Positions 18,184 through 27,952 of a stretch of 64,000 nucleotides of DNA are shown here, piece after piece. Source of the DNA: JBELHO01 sp042091375 (lineage in GTDB: Bacteria > Pseudomonadota > Gammaproteobacteria > Enterobacterales > Alteromonadaceae); assembly GCA_042091375.1 (NCBI GenBank), contig JBELHO010000010.1:22134-86133 (forward strand), in the 5' to 3' direction. The translations under genes were made by a program, and so were the position numbers. The notes beneath the pieces were generated by a model. It was given only the letters and a program-made list of their open reading frames with translations, was not told the DNA's origin and searched no databases. Every line of letters starts with the position of its first letter. Position 1 is the first letter of the stretch.

Positions 18184-19544
18184 AGAGTTAGTCCTATCAA
18201 CAGATAGATAACAAGGGTGAGTGCTCCGGCGAAAAGTGCATAGGGCAATTGTGTTTTTACATGCTCATAGTGATCGCAACCACTGGCAATAGAGGCCACA
18301 ACAGTGGTATCCGATATAGGCGATGCATGGTCGCCAAAAATTCCCCCGCCGAGCACTGCGGCAACCATAAACTCAATTGGCAGACCGGTTTGTTGAGCCA
18401 CAGGCACGGCAATAGGGATCAAAATAGCAAAAGTACCCCAAGAGGTACCAGTAGCAAAGGCCATAAAAGCCGCGACTAAAAATATAATTGGCGCGAACAG
18501 AAACGGAGGGACTTCTAAGGTCAATAATTGACTGACATAAACACCGGTACCCAAGGTTTTAATTGCATCGCCAAATGCAAAAGATAAAACTAAAATAGTC
18601 ACCGCCGGTAACATCTGTTTTATGCCTTTTAGGGCGTGTAACAAAATACTGGTGGATGGCATCAGTTTGTGCAATTTAATTAACACAATCACCATAACTA
18701 AAGCGCTAATGATTGCCCAAAATACTGAAAAAGAACCAGAGCCCTTTCTGATATCGCCTTCACCGGTATGCCAAAGTAATCCTAAGGTGATCAGTAATAA
18801 ACAAACTAAGGGGAGCCACATAATATAAGCTGGTGTGGTTTTATTTGCGGCCGTAGTCGGTAAGTGTTCGCTATTAACTATAGCCTTGCAGTGCCTCATA
18901 GGACCATACATTTTTCCCGTTACTGCGGTGTAGTAAGCAAGCAGTACGGCAATAATGGCGTAGCAGTTATAGCCAATAGTTGCGATCAAAATACCCACAG
19001 GATCAGCGAGGCTATAGCCATCTAATAAGCCGAGCACATAAGCGCCCCAGCCGTTGATCAAAAATAAAATACTCACAGGTGCACAAGTGGAATCAATTAA
19101 GTAGGCTAATTTGGCACGGCTAAGTTGATATTTATCAAATAATTTTTGACTGGCCATACCTGAGGTAAACATACTTAAATTGGTATCGGTAAAAATACTG
19201 GTACCAACCACCGTTGGTAAAATAGCGGCCTGGCGCTTATTTTGTACTAACTTTAAGCGCGATAAAGTCGCGATAAAACCATTAACCGCACCTGATTGGT
19301 TCATAAGCGCCACGAGTGAGCCAATAAGCAAACTAAAGCTAATAATGTAGACATTACCGGTTGATGAAAAAACATTGAGTAGGTTAGAAGTTAGTGCGCT
19401 TGCCCCTGCAAATAACTGCCAATTTACTATCATAAAACTACATAGAATTAGGCCGCTAAGCAGAGCTATCATAGCGTTTTTTCGCCAAATAGCGACGGCT
19501 ATTGCCAATACAGGTGGCAGCAAAGATAAGGGAGAATCAGTCAT
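18180..19544 (-). CDS. NhaC-family Na+/H+ antiporter-like transporter
   Basis: Polytopic inner-membrane protein of about 454 residues. The C-terminal signature GGGIFGDHASPISDTTVVASIASGCD is the hallmark of NhaC-type antiporters and related carriers; TSWGTFAILIPIA is another family motif. Expected role: Na+/H+ or substrate/product exchange at the inner membrane, fitting a marine organism. The ATG at 19544 is chosen; a TTG nine codons upstream is possible. Co-transcribed with the overlapping pseudouridine synthase gene. Substrate specificity uncertain. Confidence 0.87.
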   Translation of the reverse strand: MTDSPLSLLPPVLAIAVAIWRKNAMIALLSGLILCSFMIVNWQLFAGASALTSNLLNVFSSTGNVYIISFSLLIGSLVALMNQSGAVNGFIATLSRLKLVQNKRQAAILPTVVGTSIFTDTNLSMFTSGMASQKLFDKYQLSRAKLAYLIDSTCAPVSILFLINGWGAYVLGLLDGYSLADPVGILIATIGYNCYAIIAVLLAYYTAVTGKMYGPMRHCKAIVNSEHLPTTAANKTTPAYIMWLPLVCLLLITLGLLWHTGEGDIRKGSGSFSVFWAIISALVMVIVLIKLHKLMPSTSILLHALKGIKQMLPAVTILVLSFAFGDAIKTLGTGVYVSQLLTLEVPPFLFAPIIFLVAAFMAFATGTSWGTFAILIPIAVPVAQQTGLPIEFMVAAVLGGGIFGDHASPISDTTVVASIASGCDHYEHVKTQLPYALFAGALTLVIYLLIGLTL

Positions 19545-19866
19545 GGATAAAATCGCTGTGGTTTTTATCAACTTTACCTGAAATGATAGCGATATTAAAC
19601 CGCCTTGTTGGAGAAAAGAGCAACTGTTATTGGCGTAAACAAGCTATCGCTGTTTTACTGTGTTTATTAGGCTGAATTTGTTTACTAATACACATATCTA
19701 GATGACTCGATTGTTGCGGTTTTTATAATTAAGCTATTCATTATAACTATATAGCAGATTGCAATTGAAACCATTATTGACCTGCCAGTGAAAATAAGTA
19801 AACATTGACTTATGTATTTTTAACCATACATAGCAGTAATGGTTTAAATCAAATCTAAGGATCATT

Positions 19867-21438
19867 TTGACATCAACCTTTAAAAACTATATTGATGCAT
19901 TTGCGGATACTAAAAATAATGCTTCATTGTCAGGCATAGGTAGGGGTATTGAACGCGAAGGTCTGCGAGTTTTACCTGAAGGTAAACTATCTAACAAAGG
20001 GCATTTTACTGGATTGGGTTCAGCCTTAACGCACCCCAATATTACCACTGACTATGCTGAAACTTTGTTGGAATTTATTACCCCAGTTAGTCAATCACCT
20101 GAGCAGTCAATTGCTCAACTACAAGATATTCAAAAATATACCTTAAGCCATATTGACGGCGAATTGATCTGGCCAATGAGTATGCCTTGTTTTGTCGAAA
20201 ATGATGATGACATTACCATTGCCCAATACGGTTCATCGAATATTGCGACGATGAAAACCGTTTATCGGCAAGGCTTAAAGAACCGCTACGGTAGCATGAT
20301 GCAAGTCATTGCCGGCATTCATTTTAATTTTTCATTTTCAGCACAGTTTTGGCAAGTTTTACAAAAGATAGATAAAAGTACGGCAAAAAGACAAGACTAT
20401 ATTTCTGACAAGTATTTTGCCACCTTGAGAAATTATAAACGTTTCTGCTGGTTGATCCCCTATTTGTATGGCAGCTCACCGGCAATTTGTGCGTCTTTTT
20501 TGCAAAATAAACCAACCAATTTACCTTTTAAACGCTCTAAAAGTGGTTATCTTTACCTAGAGTATGCCACCTCATTGCGAATGAGTGATTTGGGTTACAC
20601 CAATGATGAACAAGCTGGTTTACAAATCTCATACAACAGTCTTGACAGTTATTTAGCCGGGGTTAAACAGGCAATCAACCTAGATTCAGCTAAATTCAGT
20701 GAAATAGGTATCAAAGTAGATGGCAAATACAAACAACTCAACAGCCATGTACTGCAGATTGAAAATGAGCTCTATGCACCCATCAGACCAAAACAAGTAG
20801 CTAAATCTGGGGAAAAACCATCTGAAGCTCTAGCAAGCCGTGGTGTAGAATATATTGAAGTACGGGCGTTAGACATTAATCCGTTTGCTGATACCGGGAT
20901 CAGTGTTGAGCAAATTTACTTTTTAGATATATTCTTGACCTATTGTACTTTGATGGACAGTGCTGATTTGGACGAAAAAAACCAGCAATGTGCAGAGCAA
21001 AATATGGCCGAAGTCGTGATCAGAGGCCGCGATCCTGAGCTGCGTTTGCACGACGGCGAGCAGCCAAAATCTATTGCTCAGTGGGGTGGTGAGTTGTTTG
21101 ATGAGATGAAGTTTGTTGCGCAGCTGCTAGATCAAGCGTACGCAACCGACAAATATTGCTTAGCACTGGCGACAGAGCGGCAAAAATTATTCAATAGCCA
21201 ATTGACGCCTTCCGCTAAAATTTTAGCCACTGTAGTTGAGCAACAACAAAGTTTGATTAAATACTCTTTAGATCTGGCCACCAGCTATCGAGAAAAGTCA
21301 TTAAACAGTGCATATCAGCATTACGATCTTGAATACTTTGATCGCACCGCAAATGCTTCTGTTGAGCAACAGCGAGAGATAGAAAATGCCGATCAATTGA
21401 CCTTTGATCAATTTCTTCAGCAATATTTTTCACAGTGA
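19867..21438 (+). CDS. gshA: Glutamate-cysteine ligase
   Basis: First step of glutathione synthesis: ATP-dependent joining of glutamate and cysteine. 523 residues, the long gammaproteobacterial type, matching E. coli GshA throughout: GIGRGIEREGLRV, TDYAETLLEFITP, GLKNRYGSMMQVIAGIHFNFS, VLQIENELYAPIRPK and EYIEVRALDINPF. The start is TTG at 19867 after TAAGG; E. coli gshA also uses TTG, and no nearby ATG would keep the conserved N-terminus. Overlaps or abuts the following lipoprotein gene. Glutathione made here could serve the glutaredoxin-like protein at 52.8 kb. Confidence 0.97.
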   Translation: MTSTFKNYIDAFADTKNNASLSGIGRGIEREGLRVLPEGKLSNKGHFTGLGSALTHPNITTDYAETLLEFITPVSQSPEQSIAQLQDIQKYTLSHIDGELIWPMSMPCFVENDDDITIAQYGSSNIATMKTVYRQGLKNRYGSMMQVIAGIHFNFSFSAQFWQVLQKIDKSTAKRQDYISDKYFATLRNYKRFCWLIPYLYGSSPAICASFLQNKPTNLPFKRSKSGYLYLEYATSLRMSDLGYTNDEQAGLQISYNSLDSYLAGVKQAINLDSAKFSEIGIKVDGKYKQLNSHVLQIENELYAPIRPKQVAKSGEKPSEALASRGVEYIEVRALDINPFADTGISVEQIYFLDIFLTYCTLMDSADLDEKNQQCAEQNMAEVVIRGRDPELRLHDGEQPKSIAQWGGELFDEMKFVAQLLDQAYATDKYCLALATERQKLFNSQLTPSAKILATVVEQQQSLIKYSLDLATSYREKSLNSAYQHYDLEYFDRTANASVEQQREIENADQLTFDQFLQQYFSQ

Positions 21439-21446
21439 ACTTAGCT

Positions 21447-22067
21447 ATGTTATTAAAAAAATATTTTTTTATCTCCTTGTTCTCGACTGCTTTACTGGCG
21501 GGTTGTGCAACGCCACCACCGAAAAATCCAGAAAATTTGTGTAAAATCTTTGCCGAGCACCGCAACTGGTATTTTGCTGCAAAAGATGCGCGTGAGCGCT
21601 GGGGTGTTCCTATTCATGTACCGATGAGCATGATGTATCAAGAAAGCTCATTTAAAGGCAAAGCCTTACCGCCTAAAGACTACCTGTTAGGTTTTATTCC
21701 TTGGGGTAGGGTAAGTACTGCCTATGGCTATTCACAAGCGAAAACCATGACTTGGGATGATTACATGCGAGAAACCGATAATTATGGTGCCGACCGAGAT
21801 GATTTTGCTGATGCCATTGATTTCATGGCGTGGTTTATCTTTAAAACCCATAAAATCAATAAAGTGTCTAAATGGGATGGTTACAACCAGTATTTAAACT
21901 ATCACGAAGGTTGGGGCGGATTTAAACGCAAATCTTATAAGAGTAAAAGTTGGTTGGTAGGCGTTGCCAAAAAAGTCGACAACAGAGCTAAAAGATACAG
22001 CAGTCAGCTCAAGGGATGTGAAAAGGATTTAAACAGGGGATGGCTAAACAGACTTATCTTTGGATAA
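21447..22067 (+). CDS. SLT-domain (transglycosylase-like) lipoprotein
   Basis: 206-residue lipoprotein: signal peptide ending LLAGC with the lipidated cysteine at C20, then a lysozyme-like SLT fold with the expected catalytic glutamate E66 in MMYQESSFKG and AYGYSQAKTMTWDDY further on. Likely a peptidoglycan lytic transglycosylase or an SLT-derived wall-binding protein of the outer-membrane periplasmic face. The ATG at 21447 is preferred; a GTG at 21435 overlaps the gshA stop. It trails gshA closely and is probably co-transcribed, a pairing without obvious biochemical logic. Confidence 0.85.
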   Translation: MLLKKYFFISLFSTALLAGCATPPPKNPENLCKIFAEHRNWYFAAKDARERWGVPIHVPMSMMYQESSFKGKALPPKDYLLGFIPWGRVSTAYGYSQAKTMTWDDYMRETDNYGADRDDFADAIDFMAWFIFKTHKINKVSKWDGYNQYLNYHEGWGGFKRKSYKSKSWLVGVAKKVDNRAKRYSSQLKGCEKDLNRGWLNRLIFG

Positions 22068-22514
22068 CTTGGCAATTAACGGCTTTATTTCAGGGGTTAA
22101 TCGGCTTTAAATCACTATGTCCATCGGTGTTCCTATCAACTGATATAACTAGGTGATTTGTAAAAAAAATCAGTACAGGCAATGTTTTACAGATAAAAGC
22201 TGATAGCTTATAGCCCTGGTAAAAATAGCCATTAGCATTGCATTTTTCACGCCAAAACAGTTAATTTTATTGAAATTTATGGCAAAGCCCGATTTAACTG
22301 AGTTTGCCATAATTACAGAAAATAAATTGTTTTTTTTACAAAAATTGATTGCAAAATCAAAAGTGCTAACTCTCGGGCGTTTGCTTTTGTTATCCACAGA
22401 AATTGTGGAAATATAATTTGTCTTCTTAGGTTGTGGGTAACTTTGTGGTTAACTTTTTTTTGCTGGTTTAGTTGTTTGAATCGCCGTTACTAGAAAAACT
22501 ATTGTTACTAAAAA
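22068..22514. other. Convergent intergenic region with DnaA-box-like cluster
   Basis: 447 bases between the 3' ends of two convergent genes. There is no credible frame; a 75-codon stretch on the minus strand has no ribosome-binding site and reads as random. The right half is very AT-rich and ends in four DnaA-box-like 9-mers (annotated separately). No T-tract terminator hairpin was found. Confidence 0.5.
22390..22452. promoter_or_regulatory. Cluster of four DnaA-box-like 9-mers
   Basis: Within 63 bases: TTATCCACA at 22390-22398 (perfect R-type box); TGTGGAAAT at 22404-22412 (reverse, two mismatches); TGTGGGTAA at 22432-22440 (reverse, one mismatch); TGTGGTTAA at 22444-22452 (reverse, one mismatch). 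The first faces one way and the other three the other way. AT-rich DNA lies to the left. DnaA binding is inferred from the consensus TTATNCACA only. Confidence 0.4.
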
Positions 22515-23801
22515 TCAGTCTTCCTCTATTGCTTCAGCTAAAAAATATTCTGGTAATACCCTCACTGTTTTGATCATATTGTCAGTGACGTCAACAATTT
22601 CCACGGGATAACCCGCAATGCGCACACTTAAATTGGCTTGTGGTATATCTTCTAAAATTTCAAGGATAAGGCCATTTAGGGTTTTAGGTCCATCAGTTGG
22701 AAAGCTCCAAGCCATTTCTTTGTTTATATCGCGAATAGTAGCACTGCCATCAACCAAGTAACTGCCATCGGGTTGCACATTGACCTCATCGCTGGCTGCG
22801 GGTTCCATGGTGGTGGTGAAATCGCCAACAATTTCCTCTAAGATATCTTCTAAGGTGACTAAACCTTGAATATCGCCATACTCATCTACCACAAGGCCCA
22901 AACGCTCTTTAGCACGTTGAAATTTGAGTAACTGAGTATTTAAGGGGGTACCTTCGGGAATAAAATATATTTCGCGCACAGCGCGCAGTAGAGTGGCTTT
23001 GGTAAATTGGTTTTTTGACAGTAATTTTAATGCATCGCGCACATGTACATAGCCAACCACATCATCGATTGAATCGCGATAAAGCAATACCCGGGTATGA
23101 TTAGATTGGGTGAGTAATTTTTGTATTCTTTTCCATTCGTCATTAATATCTATGCCAACCAGCTCATTACGTGGGATCATAATATCTTCCACAGTAACTT
23201 TTTCTAAATCTAACACCCCGACTAACATATTTTGATCGCGCTCTGCGAGCATCGCACTGGACTCATTGACCACGGTACGCAGTTCTTCTGAACTCAGGGT
23301 GTGTTGCTCTCTTTGCTCCTGACTGATGCCAATTAAGGTGAGAATGCCGTTGGTGATCCAATTGACGGCAATCACTAATGGTAAAAAGATTTTCAATAGT
23401 AATGACAAAATAATTGAACTGGGAAAAGCCACTTTTTCTGGGTGCAAAGCCGCGAGGGTTTTTGGGGTAACTTCGGCGAAAATCAAAATCACTAAGGTCA
23501 ACAATAACCCCGCGTAAAATATACCCGCATCACCGTATAAGCGTTGCGCGATCAGACCGGCAATTAACGAGGCAAAAATATTGACCAAGTTGTTGCCAAT
23601 AAGGATCAAGCCTATTAGTTTGTCGGGTTTTGCTAATAATTTGCTGACCCGTGTTGCCCCTTTGTGTTTCTGCTTTTCTAAATGCCTCAAGCGATAGCGA
23701 TTAAGAGACATCATGCCGGTTTCTGAGCCAGAAAAATAAGCCGAAATACAAATCAGTATGCCGAGTATAATAAACAGCATATCGGTAGAGATGTTATCCA
23801 A
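22515..23801 (-). CDS. CNNM/CorC-type membrane protein (YfjD family)
   Basis: 428 residues: a DUF21/CNNM membrane domain with about four helices (motif YFSGSETGMMSLNRYRLRHLEK), two CBS domains at about 200-330 (VDEYGDIQGLVTLEDILEEIVGD) and a C-terminal CorC_HlyC domain. Family members are tied to Mg2+/Co2+ homeostasis. Start is TTG at 23801, because MDNISTD aligns with the N-terminus of E. coli YfjD (MEHISTT) and AGGA lies upstream; an ATG seven codons in is the alternative. Follows ypjD on the minus strand, the same order as E. coli ypjD-yfjD beside ffh. Confidence 0.92.
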   Translation of the reverse strand: MDNISTDMLFIILGILICISAYFSGSETGMMSLNRYRLRHLEKQKHKGATRVSKLLAKPDKLIGLILIGNNLVNIFASLIAGLIAQRLYGDAGIFYAGLLLTLVILIFAEVTPKTLAALHPEKVAFPSSIILSLLLKIFLPLVIAVNWITNGILTLIGISQEQREQHTLSSEELRTVVNESSAMLAERDQNMLVGVLDLEKVTVEDIMIPRNELVGIDINDEWKRIQKLLTQSNHTRVLLYRDSIDDVVGYVHVRDALKLLSKNQFTKATLLRAVREIYFIPEGTPLNTQLLKFQRAKERLGLVVDEYGDIQGLVTLEDILEEIVGDFTTTMEPAASDEVNVQPDGSYLVDGSATIRDINKEMAWSFPTDGPKTLNGLILEILEDIPQANLSVRIAGYPVEIVDVTDNMIKTVRVLPEYFLAEAIEED

Positions 23802-23876
23802 GTATGGTTTCCTAAGTGACCAAAGTCGATGGTGCTTGTTAGAATACCATCAAATGAATATCTTTATACCTTAAAA

Positions 23877-24677
23877 TCAAGATAAGAGAAACTCTTTGAC
23901 GAAACGACTGCCAAAATAGCCTAAAGTGAGCAATAAAGTAGCGGTATTTGTCATCAGTAAAACCCGATGACCACGCCAACCTTTGTTATAGTGTCCCCAT
24001 AGAATGACAGCGTATAAAACTAACGCCATTAATGAAAAAATGGTTTTATGGGCATTGCTTTTAGCAATATAGTTTTCCAAAAACACAAAACCAGTTAACT
24101 GACTAACAAATAAAAATACGGTTCCCAATAACAATAATACAAACAGTTGTTTTTCAACTTGCATTAAAGGGGGCAGGTGATTGACTGCGGAAAATTTTTT
24201 CTCTTTCAGTTTGAGGTTGATATAAGACACTTGAAACGCATACAGGCTAGCGATCACTAATATACAATAGGCAACTAAAGCTAAGGTGATATGACTCACC
24301 ACTTCAATATCACCAGCATTCATAGGCATCTTAGGGCTTTGGGGAAGAAATAACACGATCAATTGCCACAAACCAGCAAAGCCATAAATAACCGGAATAA
24401 GTAAATTAACTTTAAAGCGAAACGCAATCAGGGTAATACTCAAGCTAATAACAAAAGAAACCAAAGCAACCACATTGGGTAAGGATAAATTGACTTGTTG
24501 TTGATTATACAAAGAATAATACAAGATTAAGCCATGAAAAATTACAGCGACACCTCCGAAACACAGCACTGTTGGCATGTGTGGGCCTCTGTGGTGAAAT
24601 AGTCGAGTGATCACAGCAACCATTGCTATGCAGTAACACAGAAAAGCTATTACAGTGCCAAAACTCAGAAATTCCAC
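23877..24677 (-). CDS. ypjD: YpjD, CcsA/HemX-type cytochrome assembly family protein
   Basis: 266-residue inner-membrane protein with about eight helices and the CcsA/ResC cytochrome-c-assembly family pattern. The late conserved segment HKTIFSLMALVLYAVILWGH and the final G-W-R-G-R-like loop (KGWRGHRVLL) are visible. It is neighbour to ffh in most gammaproteobacteria; here a permease gene intervenes. Role in E. coli is not well defined; heme handling is inferred from the family. Start is GTG, preceded by GGAG eight bases away; no ATG gives the full N-terminus. Confidence 0.88.
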   Translation of the reverse strand: MEFLSFGTVIAFLCYCIAMVAVITRLFHHRGPHMPTVLCFGGVAVIFHGLILYYSLYNQQQVNLSLPNVVALVSFVISLSITLIAFRFKVNLLIPVIYGFAGLWQLIVLFLPQSPKMPMNAGDIEVVSHITLALVAYCILVIASLYAFQVSYINLKLKEKKFSAVNHLPPLMQVEKQLFVLLLLGTVFLFVSQLTGFVFLENYIAKSNAHKTIFSLMALVLYAVILWGHYNKGWRGHRVLLMTNTATLLLTLGYFGSRFVKEFLLS

Positions 24678-25014
24678 TTAGTATTCTCCATTATTGGTTC
24701 CTTTACCCCTGTTATTCTCCCATGACGACTTTGGCGACTCGTTAGATAGCATTGAAATATATCGACTCATGTGGCGTGCAAAAAATCTGTTGATATGTTT
24801 TACCTTGAATATCTTGTGTTAGAGGCCGTTGCCATTGTCAGCTCAATTGCCATCACATGTCATTATACCAATTGACTTATCTATATGGAAAAGTGTCAAG
24901 CAAGAGCTATATTACCCATAAATGTCGGCTTAAAACAACCAATGTAAAGTAATTTATAAGGTATTGAGGATATTGCAAAGCAAGATCTAAAGTGACTTCC
25001 GCTACAACTCACTG
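24678..25014. other. Intergenic region ypjD / SO_0444-type permease
   Basis: 337 bases upstream of ypjD and downstream of the permease gene, both on the minus strand. It must contain the ypjD promoter, but I see no strong consensus. No hairpin terminator with a T-run and no credible reading frame were found. Confidence 0.4.
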
Positions 25015-26121
25015 CTATGGTTTGAATAGTTGATTTCTCAATGGCTTAATAGCCAACAATGTCAGAATTACTGTGCATGTAACACTGATCGACAAAGGCA
25101 CTATTGCATGGCTATGCTGCATTTGACTACTAATATCTAAGGTAAAATAGGCCAAAAGCCAGTCGAGCAATAAACCAAAACCAATAGAGCAGCCAACTAT
25201 CCCCAGTAAATAACGGATCAGCACAGCTTGGCCCATCTCTTTTTTGATCACCCCTAAGGTAGAAATATTGGTCGCAGGACCCGCCATCATAAATACCAGT
25301 GCAGTGCCAGGGGAAATGCCGGCCATAATAAAACCTGCGGCAATAGGCGTTGACGCCGTAGCACAAATATACATAGGAATCGATATTGCTATCATCAGCA
25401 ACATCGCTGATATGCCACTGCCGTGTTGGGTTAAAAAGCTTGTCTCTATAAACGTTTGGATCACACTGGCAAAAATTAGCCCGATCAGCAGCCAGATAAT
25501 CAAATCATCAATGAGCTTGGTTGCCGCATAGCGTAAACCAACAAGGGTTTTTGTGACTGTGCTCTGTTGCTCTATTTTCGCATTGCTTGCTGTGGTTTTA
25601 GCACAGCAGGTTTGCACCGCAATTTGCTGTAGTTTTACATTGTTTTCTTGCCCTTGCTGAACAGATATATTGCGCGAAGAACCTGCTACTTGTGGTTTAG
25701 AATGGCGGATGGTCTGCACTATCATGCCAGTGATGATCGCACTGCATATTGCCGTGATGGGACGGTAAATGGCTAAAATAGGCCCTAATAAGGCATAAGA
25801 CACAGACACCGAATCAACCCCTGTCTCTGGTGTTGCCACTAAAAAAGACGATGTTGCCGAAGCCGAAGCGCCACTGCGCTTGAGTTCGGTTGCGACGGGG
25901 ATCACGCCACATGAACAAAGTGGCAAAGGGGCACCAATTAATGCCGCTTTAACGATAGCGGATTTTCCTGTACCTAAATGGTTGTGCAGAATTTTACTCG
26001 GTAACCAAGCCTTCATTAAACCGGCAATCACTAAACCAAGCACTAGCCAGGGACTTGCATCTAAACTCAGTGAAAGCAAATTGGTCAAAAATTGCAAGGC
26101 GATATCCACAGTATTCTCCAT
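25015..26121 (-). CDS. SO_0444-family Cu/Zn efflux permease
   Basis: Permease of the DUF318/ArsP-like fold, about 368 residues, with two bundles of helices joined by a hydrophilic loop carrying a CC pair (QTCCAKT). Helix motifs PLPLCSCGVIPVA, SSFLVATPETGVDS, YICATASTPIAAGFI and MAGPATNISTLGV match what I recall as the SO_0444-type Cu/Zn efflux transporter; metal specificity is inference. Start uncertain: ATG at 26121 (MENTVDIAL) lacks a good ribosome-binding site, whereas the in-frame GTG at 26109 is preceded by GGAG. It sits between ypjD and ffh, which are adjacent in E. coli. Confidence 0.82.
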   Translation of the reverse strand: MENTVDIALQFLTNLLSLSLDASPWLVLGLVIAGLMKAWLPSKILHNHLGTGKSAIVKAALIGAPLPLCSCGVIPVATELKRSGASASATSSFLVATPETGVDSVSVSYALLGPILAIYRPITAICSAIITGMIVQTIRHSKPQVAGSSRNISVQQGQENNVKLQQIAVQTCCAKTTASNAKIEQQSTVTKTLVGLRYAATKLIDDLIIWLLIGLIFASVIQTFIETSFLTQHGSGISAMLLMIAISIPMYICATASTPIAAGFIMAGISPGTALVFMMAGPATNISTLGVIKKEMGQAVLIRYLLGIVGCSIGFGLLLDWLLAYFTLDISSQMQHSHAIVPLSISVTCTVILTLLAIKPLRNQLFKP

Positions 26122-26366
26122 TGAAGATTTACCCATTAAGTCTATCACAGTGTGCTTGATTGTTAATCACTTCCGGCTGCGCAATTGTCGCTTTTGATCT
26201 CTACCTCAATTGGATAAAACATTGCACCATGTAAATTAGCATAAAATTATCATAAAATTTGCACGGCAATGTTACTCTGCCTATAAAAATGCGATAATAT
26301 AAAGTTATATCTTCTATTACTCTAACGAGTATGTCTTTTTTGCCTTGATTTTATAAGAGTTAATAT

Positions 26367-27767
26367 ATGTTTGAAAATCTGTCGGAGCGTCTCACTAAAT
26401 CCCTCAAGAACATCAGTGGTCGAGGGCGATTAACGGAAGAAAATATCAAAGACACTTTGCGTGAAGTGAGAATGGCACTGCTCGAGGCTGATGTCGCTCT
26501 GCCGGTGATAAAAGCCTTTATCAGCAAAGTAAAAGACAGTGCTGTTGGTCAAGATGTTTCTAAAAGTCTTACCCCTGGGCAAGTTTTCGTTAAAATTGTT
26601 CAAAAAGAATTAGAAGTGGCCATGGGTGAGGTCAATGAAGGCCTTGATCTAAAAGCAACACCGCCAGCAGTGGTTTTGATGGCGGGTTTGCAAGGGGCGG
26701 GTAAAACAACCTCTGTTGCCAAATTAGCAAAACATTTAATGGTGCGTGAAAACAAAAAAGTCATGGTGGTCAGTGCCGATGTTTATCGTCCAGCGGCAAT
26801 TAAACAACTTGAAACCTTGGCCAATGAAATAGGCAGCGAATTTTTCCCCAGTGATGTCACGCAAAAGCCTATTGATATTGCCAAAGCCGCCCTAGATCAC
26901 GCCAAGAAGCACTATTTTGACGTGGTTATTGTCGATACCGCAGGTCGATTGCATGTCGATGAAAATATGATGTCTGAAATTCAGGCACTGCATCAAGCGA
27001 TCAAGCCAGTTGAAACATTATTTACCGTCGATGCCATGACCGGCCAAGATGCCGCCAACACCGCCAAAGCCTTTAATAATGCCTTGCCTTTAACTGGGAT
27101 CATCTTGACTAAAACCGACGGTGATGCCCGCGGTGGTGCAGCCTTGTCAATAAGACATATCACTGGCAAACCGATAAAATTTATGGGGGTTGGTGAAAAA
27201 ATCGAAGCCCTTGAACCCTTTCATCCGGATCGCATCGCTTCGCGCATTTTAGGCATGGGCGATGTGTTATCCCTTATTGAAGAAGTCGAACAAAAAGTTG
27301 ACAAGAAAAAAGCCGAAAAGTTAGCGAAAAAAGTCAAAAGTGGCAAGGGCTTTGACCTCGAGGATTTTCGTGAACAACTGGCGCAGATGTCAAATATGGG
27401 CGGGATGATGGGCATGATCGACAAATTGCCTGGAATGGGCAATATGTCTGAGCAAATAAAAGGCCAAATGGACGACAAAATGACAGTGCGTATGGAAGCG
27501 ATCATTAATTCCATGACCCCAGGCGAGCGTCAACGTCCAGATATCATCAAAGGCTCTCGTAAAAGACGCATTGCCAATGGCTCAGGCACGCAAATACAAG
27601 ACGTCAACAAATTGCTTAAACAATTCACTCAGATGCAAAAAATGATGAAAAAAATGTCTGGTAAAGGCGGCATGCAAAAAATGATGCGCAGTATGAAAGG
27701 CATGATGCCTCCTGGCGGTATGGGCGGCATGGGTGGTATGGGCGGCGGCGGTATGTTCGGTCGTTAG
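26367..27767 (+). CDS. ffh: Signal recognition particle protein Ffh
   Basis: GTPase that, with 4.5S RNA, targets nascent membrane proteins to FtsY and the translocon. 466 residues: N domain, G domain with P-loop GLQGAGKTTSVAKLA, DTAGRLH and TKTDGDARGGAALS, then the Met-rich M domain (FREQLAQMSNMGGMMGM, MTPGER) and a C-terminal tail made almost wholly of Met, Gly and Pro. No 4.5S RNA gene was seen in the window. In most relatives rpsP follows directly; here 3.6 kb intervene. Confidence 0.98.
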   Translation: MFENLSERLTKSLKNISGRGRLTEENIKDTLREVRMALLEADVALPVIKAFISKVKDSAVGQDVSKSLTPGQVFVKIVQKELEVAMGEVNEGLDLKATPPAVVLMAGLQGAGKTTSVAKLAKHLMVRENKKVMVVSADVYRPAAIKQLETLANEIGSEFFPSDVTQKPIDIAKAALDHAKKHYFDVVIVDTAGRLHVDENMMSEIQALHQAIKPVETLFTVDAMTGQDAANTAKAFNNALPLTGIILTKTDGDARGGAALSIRHITGKPIKFMGVGEKIEALEPFHPDRIASRILGMGDVLSLIEEVEQKVDKKKAEKLAKKVKSGKGFDLEDFREQLAQMSNMGGMMGMIDKLPGMGNMSEQIKGQMDDKMTVRMEAIINSMTPGERQRPDIIKGSRKRRIANGSGTQIQDVNKLLKQFTQMQKMMKKMSGKGGMQKMMRSMKGMMPPGGMGGMGGMGGGGMFGR

Positions 27768-27952
27768 CAATAATTCATTTTTGCAATTTTCAGTTAATTT
27801 TCAATTGATTTTAAGTTACGTAAAATATACAAACACTGGGCAAAACATTTGATACGAGATAAAACATTTGGTCAATATCAGCATTATAACGGTTTTACAT
27901 CGTTTTTAAGCTGCGTGTAGCCCTCCCATGTAAAATGCATATCATTGCTTAT

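Noticed and set aside
22170..22397. 75-codon minus-strand frame between the SLT lipoprotein and corC-like genes
   Set aside because: No start signal, random-looking composition, and it runs through the AT-rich DnaA-box region.
27582..27770. His/Ala-rich minus-strand frame at the ffh 3' end
   Set aside because: It is the antisense shadow of the Met/Gly-rich tail codons of ffh.
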